Shown here piece by piece: positions 1 through 10,900 of a DNA stretch of 32,690 nt. The notes under the pieces are model-generated. The model searched no databases, was not told the origin of the DNA, and worked only from the letters and a program-made list of their open reading frames with translations. A program made the position numbers and the translations under genes. The stretch spans positions 2,772,567 to 2,805,256 of the forward strand of contig BLXT01008609.1 in assembly GCA_019648995.1 (NCBI GenBank). The letters are read 5' to 3'. How positions within the stretch are numbered: position 1 is the first letter of the stretch; the number at the start of each line of letters is the position of its first letter. Source of the DNA: Plakobranchus ocellatus. Taxonomy: Eukaryota; Mollusca; Gastropoda; Plakobranchidae.

Positions 1-1096
1 AAAAAAAGCAAAATTTGCACCCCTTCATAAATGCTTAAAGTGCTCAATATAATCAAACAACATGGCAGTAAGAAAAAGTCAAAAGACATCACCCTGGAGA
101 AAAGCAATAATTGTATGCAAGACAGAAATAGAACTATCTTGAAGTGGATAAGACTTTATACTTGAAATCCCACTAAAAAGAGGGCAGCTATTACATTAAG
201 ATTCTGGCGGCAAATACATCATTTCTTAAACGCCTTTCCTTTCCAAAGCCTCATCAAGCTGTTCACCTACTCTTATAATAATTCTCATAATCAGATAAAA
301 AAAACCACAGGTTTGAAACATTTGATTTAGATCATCAAGTCATTTGTACATTCAAGAAAAAAGTTTCAGCCGAATTAAATAGTACCTTCTTTTTCTTTTC
401 AGAATTAAGATTTGTTGATTTACGGCATGGAAGTAGTACAACACAGAAGTATTTCAAGTTTGTTGTTCATTTAAAAAATAATGTCCTTTTATAGCGAGGA
501 AATAAAAAAAAAAAACCAAAAACCTGCAAATATTATCCTTCCATTTTGTGATACACATGAAATGAATATCATTTACACTTGAAGTAATACATGGTAAAAT
601 GCTAATGGCATTACTATAAAAAATGAGATTTTGATCTCCAAGGAGCCCCTATATGCATCATAATCTGCAACAATTTTCAAAAACACTACATCGGCATGAT
701 CCACATTTAAATCTCTGAAAGTGTGGCAATATTTTAGGGAAAAAATAAGACCCTGTAACAATAATATTGAATATTCATAGTCTCCTAATAAAGATATTAA
801 GGTCTGGATTCAAACAGATTACCTTGTTTTAAAATCAGAAACAAAAAAGCAAATACAATTTACTTTTTCACATGGTAAGGAATGTGTTTAAATACCTCTG
901 GCTAAAAGCATAACAATGTATTGATATGTCTTATTAACATATCTTTAAATATGAATAAGCAAAATATCCAGCTGTACCAGGTTATGAATCATGTAATAAT
1001 TTCATTTTGCAGTCATTTGAGAAAGACATTTAACAAAGAACAATAACAGTAACAACAGTGGAACAATAGTTCACTTTTCAGTTTTGTCTAAGGATT

Positions 1097-1120
1097 AAAA
1101 AAAAAAAAAAAAAAAAAAAA
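1097..1120. repeat. Poly-A run (24 A)
   Basis: Uninterrupted A run on the plus strand. No target-site duplication or retroelement body was recognised beside it, so I do not call it a retroelement tail. Confidence 0.9.
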
Positions 1121-2062
1121 TACACTCAATTACAGAAAGGAAAATAAATAAATCCAAGAGGCATCAATGAACACATTTGAAAAAGCATGGCAAAAATCTC
1201 ATTGTTATGCATTATCCTGGTAGACCAAACTTGACAGTAAAGCAATATATAATGAAAGTGAGAGGATCAATATTAAATAGAAGATTGAATGCTTAATGCA
1301 CTTGATGACAATAGAATTGAGAAAGTAAATTGTTAAGAATAAATAATTATAAAATGAGTTGAATTCTCCAACACAGTCACATCTCCACCACATCTGGAAT
1401 GACTGTATAGACAACTAACTTTGCTATTATCATACACATAATACCTTATGATCCGTTTTCTACATTTTCTTGTATTGTAAAAAAATGATTGCTAGCGATA
1501 ATATATATATGTACTTGATACATCTATCAATAAGGCCATTTCTTACTGCTTCATCCGCATTAGAAAGCACTGAAAATGGTGAAAATGCATTGCCTTTGAT
1601 ATACATTTGTGGAGCAAAAATGCTTGTTATTGTCTAAATGCGATATCTTTTTACACAGGTCTTGGGAATAACTGCGCTAGGTTCATTAAATATGTTTTTC
1701 TTGAGCCTGTGACTGATGTTTAGATCTAGGTCTAGTAGGCCTAGAGTCATGGAAACAGCATTCATTGGGCTGGTATGACTATACTGCTTGTGTGGATACA
1801 TGTAAACTGAGCCCCCCAAAAAGGAAATAATATATCCTTGTCTTTTGCATATCAATCTTTTTAGCTGTAAAAAAACAAACATTTATTGATGCTTACAAAA
1901 TTTGAGGGGAAAAAAAAAAGCTTGAAAGGTTTCCAATTCCATGCCCAGAGGGGTTTTCGTACTTGATTGCAATGAAAGTTTTGTAGGCCTAAGGATGATT
2001 TTGTTGTGTTGTGAGTGTACAGGGTGATGGTGAAAATTTTTATCACAACAAGAGCAGGCTCT

Positions 2063-2080
2063 CACTGTAGGCCTACAGTG
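2063..2080. repeat. 18-bp perfect palindrome centred on TAGGCCTA
   Basis: CACTGTAGGCCTACAGTG is its own reverse complement. The core TAGGCCTA or a close variant also occurs near 1734, 1981, 2308 and 4362 and in CTAG-rich text near 22760, which suggests a recurring short sequence in this genome. Confidence 0.85.
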
Positions 2081-4689
2081 AACAAGAATATAAATCCCAA
2101 AGGGATGTAAACAGTGACACTGAAGGACCATTAATAACACAAATAATTTATCAATAAAACCTAAGCAAGGCCCTGCAAATAAATCTGCTGGAGTCTTTCA
2201 ATATGCTTGCTGGCTTGACGAATGGATGTAGCTTTTGATCTAGTTATACCACAGATATAAAATTGGTTGCTGGACCGTTATTTTTGCACTGTGCTCGCTA
2301 CATATTGGGAGGCCTACAGCTTTCAAATTGAGGCAGTCTGAGAGCCTCAGAATCTAGAATGAGCTTATTTGAAAAATATGTGAAAATTAGAAGTCCCTGT
2401 GCCATTTTCGGGGAAGCTTAAACAGATGGAATTCTGCCAATCAATGAAGGAAATGATATAGTGATAACAAACAAGATTTGAGTGGAGATGTGATTTTGAA
2501 GGAGGCTGATAAGAAATTCCTAGAGGGAAAACAATACAAGGATGATCATATGTCTTTCTCATATCGGAAAGGTTATAGAGGCTGATGCTCACAGAGTAAT
2601 GTATTATCTTAGAGGGCGTGGGAAATGGCAAAGATTAAGCTTTTTAAGCTTTTCAGGAACATCCAGGCATAAAAATGAGTGATGAATTCAGACTGCCCAT
2701 TTTGCCACTAATCTGGTGCTTGAAGAGGATGAAATTCAAGAAGTCTGAAATAATTGTGTATGTGGATAAGCAAAATAAATGTGAGACAGAGATGGAACCA
2801 ACATACAGATTTAGAGAGATCGAAACATTGGGAAATCCACTTCCCAAATCAGGATTTGTGCAAGGTCATTAATTGCCCCTTAGAAAACAAATGACAAAAA
2901 AAAAAAAACACATAGCACTGGTATAGCAGATCACACATGGTGATAGAGTACTAACATCACAACACATGAAGGCAAGGTGTGCATAAAAATAGATTAGATG
3001 TACATTTGTATATTATTTACATGTCGCAGTATTATTATCTGTGTACACCCTTATATACATAATCTCAGCAACAAGGAAATGTATGTAAAGCAATGAATCA
3101 ATCATCAAGATAAAAAAAAAAGGCTCTAGGAGGTTTCGATCTTACCTAGATCTTTCAGATAAAATGGAAGACTGCTTAGAGTACCCTGAGAAATCCTAAT
3201 GACCAAGATTTCAAAAAGCATCAAAGTTTTGAATGGAACTAAAATGCACCCTTTCTTTACTTCCTAATTAAAAAACAAATGTTTATAAATTTTTTTTTTA
3301 GCTTATATGTAGAGTTAATGTTTTTCACTAGAACTAAAGATTGCACAAGAGAATGAGAAAGCCACTTCACTGCAGACAATTTGGCACATTCCTTGTAAAC
3401 AAAACAGAGAAAACCCAATGATGTGTCCAAAAATTACTTTACTCAAGAACAAAAAAAATCAAGGAAAATCTATTATCTGTTAAAATTCCAATTTATTTTT
3501 TCTTTCAGTGTCTTAAAAAGTTCCTTACTGCTCCTAAAAGATAGACCATTAATTTCCTAGAAGATTCACCATACATATGTCTCATTTTCAAATGCAGAAA
3601 TTGTAGAAAAATACTATTCATTTTGCCTTTTGTCCCCTTTCATACGAAATGAAAAACATGCAGACTGCAGAGATATGAATGTGAAAACAATTTACAAAGG
3701 TTTCTAGCTCCAAGTCCTCCTCATTTAAACAGTCAATGTCTTCTTTAAAATAATATCCACCACCATGTAATCATCAACTGGGGATCATCATTATCAATAT
3801 TTGCGTCTAGGGCCGCCAAACTTCTCAAAAAAAGTTTAATGCTGCTTTCAGAAATGTATAAATCAATTCTTTATGATCAACTCAATGGTAAAAAAGTAAG
3901 GAAGAAAATTTGTTGGTTTTTTTTTAAAAGGTTTTTACTTGGCTTTTCAAATAGTCCAAAATATTCTGTTCTATGGAGTTGTTTTTTTTAAGTCTTGCAC
4001 AAAAGTGCAGCTAATGGACAATGCTAGATGAGGGAAATTAATGGTTAAATCAGTAGAAAAAAATAAACCAATAAGAAAAAAAAATTGTGAATGTTATATA
4101 TATAACACGTTAATTATTGGCAAGGTAAATGCAACAGCTATCATTATCAAATAGTAAAATATAAATAGGAGATTCTGTTCACCCCATTTTTTTTATTTAT
4201 ATGTAGCATACCTTCAAAATAATGAAAACAACTCTATCAATTTTTCAAAACAATACTTTGCATGATAAACCTCTTGGCATTTTTAGATCAAAATTCAAGA
4301 TGCCTGTGCTCCGTGACCATCCAATGCAGGATGTTCTCAGATCTCTCGGTCCTCACCACAGGCCTACAGCAAGGTCATGTGATGTGGCCCGCAAGGGACG
4401 AACAGTGTCGCCATATTGCGTACAAGAATGGAAAAGGGATTGCAAAATCTGTAAATAAACAAATGCTCAACTTCGGGTACATACTCTCAGTGTAAAATTT
4501 CACGTTCACAACTTCCCCCATTCTTGCTAAAACACACACCTTGTTTGTTCAAAACCTTAAGACATACTTTTTACACATACTAATTCTTATTATTTTTCAA
4601 TTTGATTTTCAGAGAACAGGGGCAAGCTTTTTATTTACTGTATCTTTCCAATGGTTTTAACCCTTCTACAACAATCTATAGGCTGCATA

Positions 4690-5240
4690 AGTTATAATTT
4701 TCTTGTATTTTTCTCAATTCATCTCCCCCTTTCTTTTTTCTCTGTCTATACAGCCCTCTCTGTTCTCCTTCCAAACTTGTTTTATATTTCACTGTCTTCG
4801 TCTCTCCTTCCCTCTGTTTTGCCTTAAACAAGCTTTTATCATTTCAATGGCTTTTATCAACACCTTACGACAGTCTATAGGCTGTATGTTTGGGGATTTT
4901 AGTTTCTAGCATTCTTTTCGTCTTTCTCTACTTCATTCTCTATCTGTTGATCTCCCTGTCTTTTCTGTCTCTCTACTCTTTTTCTTCGTAAAAATCTCTT
5001 GCCCTATCTTTCTCCCTCTACCTATCCTTTGCTTCTCTCTCTCTCTTTTTGTCTTTTCTGTTTCCTCTCGGCTTGTTTCTCTCTCTACTTTTTTTCTCTG
5101 TGTAAAGATCTCTCTCCCTCTATCTTCTGCTTCTCTCTCTCGCACCCTCTCCTAAATTTTGCTTTTAAACTTCTAATACTACTACTATTACTCACACACT
5201 TCTTCTATCTCTCTCTTTGCGTGTGTGCGTAACTTTCTCA
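4690..5240. repeat. Pyrimidine-rich low-complexity block with diverged 93-bp tandem units
   Basis: The plus strand is dominated by C and T (TCTCTC tracts). Within it, a unit starting TGTCTTTTCTG at 4957 is repeated in diverged form from 5050. Both units contain a ctctact...gtaaa...atctctt series and end in tgcttctctctctc. Long frames reading Arg-Glu repeats on the minus strand here are composition artefacts. Confidence 0.8.
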
Positions 5241-5410
5241 CATATACAAAAAGGTATTTTCGGTCCTGAGCACTTATTTTGCTTTTGAAATATAAATGAA
5301 TAAAATTGCAATATTGCATACAAATGCATCGGAAATATTTTCGTCATTGGTTTCTCACTCCGAATATTGTCTTTCTATTTCACATTGATGCAAAAAATAA
5401 TTATGTTACC

Positions 5411-5516
5411 TTTAGTTTATTTTTCTCATGCGGCAACATAAAGAATAAATTAGAGATATCTTTCCCCTAGTTTGTTTTTCTTGTGCTGCAATATGAAAAA
5501 TATATTAAAGATATTT
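5411..5516. repeat. Diverged tandem duplication, about 55-bp units
   Basis: TAGTTTATTTTTCTCATGC...CAACATAAAGAATAAATTAGAGATAT is followed by TAGTTTGTTTTTCTTGTGC...CAATATGAAAAATATATTAAAGATAT, offset by about 55 bases. It is an old duplication with no coding content. Confidence 0.75.
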
Positions 5517-7313
5517 TGCAAATTACAGATGAAACAGTAAAGAAGAAGAAACACAGTCCTTTTTATGACACATTTTTACAGAATTTAATCATCTCCCCCC
5601 CCCCTACTTCATTTTTCTTGGGCCACTCGGTCTATTTTTTGCTCTAAAACTGCTACTGTCTCTCCCATTCATTCTTTGTATATTTGTGTGGGTGTGTGCG
5701 TGTGCGTGTGTGCCCCTGCTTGCATCTCTTTCTCTCTATTTTCAGGGGTCAGAACAATAATTAATGTGCTGCCATAGCTACTTAATTTTGAAAATATTTA
5801 CAATGAAGATTGACAAACCACAAGAATAGTATTGATCATATTCCTTATTTATTACTTAAACTCCGATTTTTTTGCCCATATTAGGCTGGGTGATAGAGAC
5901 TGGTTTAAGTCTGTAATAAGAAAGTCTTAAGTTTAAGGCAAACTTTCTAAAGCCTTCCTTGCATTTGAGAAAGATGAAAAAAAAAAAAAGAGTGAAGGCA
6001 TGGATGTGCTCCATTGACTTAGTCGTAAATAATTACTAAGAAGGTAAAAGGGAAATTTTTATTAAATTTGTTTTTTGTCTCATCACTTTTTTCAAATATC
6101 TGAAATGCATGGACACAATCTACGATAGCATTGATCATATTTACAGGCATAATTAAATCCAGTCCTCAAGCTTATATTGATGAAATGGCACATGATTTCT
6201 ACTGATGCTTAAAATTGAAGCATAAATACAAAAAGATATATGCCCTGCTCATTCAAAAAAAGACAAACCAATCAGAAAATTCAATTATTTAGTGACATAG
6301 CTATGTAAATATGAAACTTTTGTTGAAAGACCAAAACTTACACCTGACTTAAACACCAAAGCACTAACATTAAAATAATAAGAGTCATAAACATAGTATG
6401 CTTACTCCTACACACCTTTATCCTTTACAAAATAAGAATTGATTGCAGGCTTGTTGTTTTTTTTCACACACATATTAATTCTAGTAATTTTCTTTGCTCA
6501 TGTTGCATGTGTTTGAAAGCCCTACAAAAAACAAAGTTCAAGAAAATAGGGGGGGGGGGGTATGAAACACACATCAATTTCAAGAACCAGAGTGAGATGC
6601 AGATATCCTATGTACTGGAACAATTCCTCTGAAATATTGTTTGGCTACAAAATGAAAATTCATGAAAACAAGCATTTCTACAATTGTTCAATTTGCTCTA
6701 CAATATATCATGTATAAACATATTTAATCTATGTACCCTGAATTATGACTTGCACTTCAGTCAAAATTGAAAATGAGAATGAAACAGACTTCTGGCCTGA
6801 ATTGAAATTTTGCAGGCTCATGCACAAATTTAGTTTCTGCAACAAACATTTTTTACTTTTGATGTGTTTGTCAAGGAATTGGTGTAGAATTTTACATGAT
6901 TATTTGAAGAAAGAAAGAACAACCTTATCACCACATATAACTTTGAAACATCTCAGGGAATAAAGATTCTCTATTTTAAAAGCTTCCTCTTCCAAAGGCA
7001 GCACAAATAATTTTTATCAAACTTTTTTCTGTGCAAATCGACATAACAGGAAAACATTGCTCAGATCTGTAATAAGATTCAACCAAATCTTTACAAGAAA
7101 AACCATTATGTATATTTGGACATCTTCAGCAAAAGTTTTGCTTCACAGATTTTTACACACCATAACTTTAATGTGAAAAACAAAGCAAAGATCTTAAAGT
7201 AAAAGTATTACACATAAGATAATGTTCAAAAGATGCCATTTGCAATTTTTGAGATTCTTTTATGTGTGGGTGGCATTGTAGGATAACTTTTAAAAATGAG
7301 ATATATATTGCAC

Positions 7314-7339
7314 ATATATATATATATATATATATATAT
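7314..7339. repeat. (TA)n microsatellite
   Basis: About 13 TA units in the 3' flank, 0.5 kb beyond the stop codon of the cotransporter gene. It may lie in the 3' UTR if the transcript is long. Confidence 0.9.
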
Positions 7340-7738
7340 GTATAAATAATATAATTTTATAAATTGGCTACTTGAAAATAATGTGGAGAAGCGTTTAAAA
7401 ATTTCCTGATTATTCTAGTGTCACCTTAATATTGCAGGCTTTTAGTCCAATATAAACAGCAACCTGTACTGCCACAAAAATCATAATTCCCCAACAATAG
7501 ATGCGTTGCATTAGTAATGCTCATTTTATGTGAGCCAGCAAACCTGAAACTGGTTCAAAGGAGCAAAAGTTGCAGATCACACATTTTAGATCTCAGCTAT
7601 CTTGCCAAATAAGCTAATTTGTGAATTTGAAATAAGTATCAATTATTGCAAATATATTGACAGGAAATGGTCATTATGTGCCTGTAAATAATTGCTATAA
7701 TGAAGCACATATTTAGTATACATTTTCCTTTCTCAAAT

Positions 7739-7744
7739 TTTATT
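7739..7744 (-). promoter_or_regulatory. Candidate polyadenylation signal AATAAA
   Basis: The plus strand reads tttatt, so the minus-strand transcript would carry AATAAA about 114 nt after the stop codon. Many other AATAAA-like hexamers occur further downstream in this AT-rich DNA, so the true 3' end is not determined. Confidence 0.3.
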
Positions 7745-7857
7745 TGCGAAAATCTGACTGATTAGTCTGGTATCAAGACATACCATTAAAATATTTTGCA
7801 GCCACCCAGACAACAAAACTTTACTCAAGCACAAAAAGGCTGCTTAAGCCATCTTGA

Positions 7858-7993
7858 TTAGGAGTAAAATGTGAGTACACTTTCCTGATTGCCTCTAACA
7901 AGAAGAATCGGTGGCATGTCCCTAGTCAAAGTGTCAATCCAGCACATGTATAGACCAGCAGCACATGTGCCTTTACGAGGCATAGGTAGGGTC
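7858..7993 (-). CDS. NKCC-like exon 22: C-terminal exon with stop codon
   Basis: 136 nt, completing Met875, then residues 876-919 and TAA at 7858-7860. It encodes T-L-P-M-P-R-K-G-T, then L-Y-M-C-W-I-D-T-L, and [18 protein letters not shown], the standard family C-terminus. The acceptor is ctctcgatacag. The 5' intron (7994-8425) has nothing notable. The stop is in the position expected from vertebrate NKCC1, so the protein end is complete. Confidence 0.96.
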
Positions 7994-10900
7994 CTGTATC
8001 GAGAGATAGGGTATACAAAAAAAAAGGGGTTAGATACAAGTACTCATTTTATACAAAATCATCCTGCTCTTTCAACCACAAGCTTTTTATTAAAAAAAAA
8101 AAACCAATAGATTAATTTTTCTGTTTAGATAGTTTCAGGTTACTTCAATATCTATATTCTTTTTTTGTCAGTCAGTCTTTACAGCTAATTCCATTTTCTC
8201 GGAATGCAAAAGATATTCAAATATCTAACTAATTCCAGGCTTTATTACGTTGAAACTTTGTCTCAGCAGATCTTCATAACTGTTTCGAAGGAGACACAAG
8301 GAGCTCAATATACTTTGACATGTTGGTAAAGCAAGAAAACACTTATAATAAACGCACATTGCCACAAGAACAAAAAAATCTAACACCCAAGTAAGAATTT
8401 AATAATAGTGATAAAATTTGCTTACATTACAATTAGTGATGCTGATTTAGATCGCTCTAATAAGAGTTCCCTCAGTCTTATTTGTCTTTGTGTCTGAAAG
8501 AAAAATATCATAAAGAGAAAAATGTTAATTGGTGATTTGATATCTTCAATAGTGAGTTGCTCCTTGAAAAGTCCTTAATCTTGTAAATTTAAATTATTGT
8601 ATAATGCAAATTTATTTAAAGTACCCAAACCATTTCTAAATGTGGAACACATCCCATTGGATATTTAGATTAAGATTGATCAGAAACAAAATTGCAAAGT
8701 AAGGCTTAACTTTTGACATCATGCATAGTTAAAAATTTTCAATTCATAATTTCTCTTTATCTGAACACAGCTGTCATGAAAGTGAAAAAGTCACAAGTAA
8801 AGCAACCTTCTCTTTGAGAAGTTCCAGTTCATCATCAGTTGTTTTCCAGGGAAATTTCTCTTTGCTTTCTCCTTTTTCCAACTTCCATTTTGAGAGGTAT
8901 GAACTGAACAACTTCACACTGCAATATTACACAGAAAAGGAGATGTGATATAGAAGAAACAATATAACTGTACATTTATTTATATAATTCTATGAACCTT
9001 GAGGTTTACAAGTAGACTATCTACAAACAAGAGTTCCAAGATTCTAGTAAAAGCTTATTGCAACTGCTTATTTTTACTTAAGTTTTGGGCATGGTATTTT
9101 ATAGTTAGAATACATAAATCTATGTAATGTGCAATAGGTGGTGGAAGTTTTAAAGATGGTGAATTTTTATTTATTTTTTTTTTTTGTATTAAAGCATGCC
9201 TTTATAAAAGTTTTGCATCACTGAAGATGGCAATATCAAAGATATATTCTATGTGACTTTTACAACATAAACACAGCAAAAGATTTTATATTACTTTAAT
9301 ATGAAAATGAAAAACATTCAGTTATTAATGGAGCAAAATTGGCTTCCCTCACTTTTTAAATATAAAAAAAATAAACGGAAATGAACCAGCTTTACCTCTC
9401 TTCACTTGGCTTTTTGTTGATCTCTGGTAGAACAGTCATATCTTTGCAATCAATGCGAAACTTTGCCAATAAAGTAGCAAGCCTAAGGTGATTAATACAT
9501 ATAGTAGACTTTAGAATCAGCTCATAAAGAGTTAACATCATAACTAGTGTTTTTATTACAGTCCATATATGTCACACACAAAAATTACCTGAAATAAAAA
9601 TGAATCGATGTAGATAAACAAATGACAACATGTGTGTGTGCGTATGTATGTGTGCACATGATTAACAAGCTATGGAATTCAAAACTTATCTAAAACAAAT
9701 ACCCCATAAGGAATTGCTTTGAATCTTACCATCATTAATTGAATGTAATAATGCATGAAAACATAATAGAGGAATATTCATCTAAAAAGAATTTTACTTC
9801 AATAGTTTGATTCTTTTCTCTCTCCAATAGTTTTATCACTCTTTTCTCTATTCGCAGCAAAAATAAAAGATTCTTAATCAGAACTATTATTTCTTTCTTT
9901 CCCCTTACAAATGGTTTTATTTAGATATAATAAAAATAGTTCCATTTTGCAGGCTTGTATTTATTTTCCAAAACATTTTAAAATTCACTCACTGCCTTTG
10001 TTCATATCCCAAGTCACCACTCTTAGTTCCTGCAGCAAAAACTCGTAACCTACAACCCCGCCAAATAGCCTTTGTGGTCAATATGTAAGGCAACAGTAGA
10101 GTCAAGCCTGAGAGAAGTAGTTGGGATAAAAGCAACAAAATGAATCTGAATATAATATCAATCTCAGAGTCCAATAATGAGACATGAAAAACATAAGTGG
10201 AATTTCAACAAAAATCTCAATAGACTGCCCCCATGATTTAAGGACTTAACCCACCCAATGGAAAAATAAGCATAGGGCTATGCTTCTATCTTAAAAATAA
10301 AGCTGCAGTTTTGTGGATTAGAAAAAAGCTTTAAAAATTATTGGAGTAAAGCCAAATCATGCAAATATCAATATTGCTCTTCAAAATTACATGTCATTTT
10401 AGGCATTTCAACATACTAACAAAAAAAACTTGGTTTGTTTTTCTTTCAATTAAAAATTACAAGTGATATGTTTGGTCTAAGTATTTAAAAATTATAAAAT
10501 TCAATTGGCACATATTTATGTCATGATCAACAATAGTTCTTAGCTTCATGATTGCACTAATATTAAAACGCATTTCATGACAAGTCTGACTCTTTCTCCT
10601 ATATTGTAGAGAAATAATATATGGTAATATATTATAGTGGTCTTATAGCACTATTTTTTAACTCATAAAGTGTGACACCAATGAATTATATATGAAGGAA
10701 TGTTTAATCTTCCATCAACTCCATTCTTAAAATACAGAACCATTACCATTCTCTGCAAATGCAGAATAATCATTGAAGTAAAAAGTAAAGTTGCCTACCC
10801 CCATCATCGAAAAGCCACCATACATCTATGGTTCCTTGCTCCTTGTTGCGAAACTTGTTCATTGTCTTCAATACCTAGAGTAATAAGGAAAAAGGAAATA

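Larger units (their letters stand above)
1..7857. other. 3' flank of the cotransporter gene, no second gene supported
   Basis: This is 3' UTR of unknown length, then intergenic DNA. Apart from the repeats listed, it holds a slightly GC-richer island at about 4300-4440, poly-C (5595-5604) and poly-G (6549-6560) runs, and a perfect palindrome TGTTATATATATAACA at 4092-4107. Open frames at 2675-2872, 4222-4458 and 6745-6963 on the plus strand have no recognisable motif or exon structure. Confidence 0.6.

Noticed and set aside
2675..2872. 65-codon plus-strand frame with polar, protein-like composition
   Set aside because: No recognisable family, both strands are open over the same stretch, and there is no splice or promoter context. 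Left as unexplained.
4222..4458. 78-codon plus-strand frame in a slightly GC-richer island
   Set aside because: No recognisable domain, and an overlapping frame is equally open. The GC rise alone is not enough to call a gene.
4933..5145. 70-codon minus-strand frame rich in Arg-Glu-Lys
   Set aside because: It is the translation of a CT/GA low-complexity tract, with no start context or domain.
6745..6963. 72-codon plus-strand frame
   Set aside because: It has AT-driven composition and no motif, lies in the transporter's 3' flank and is best explained by chance.
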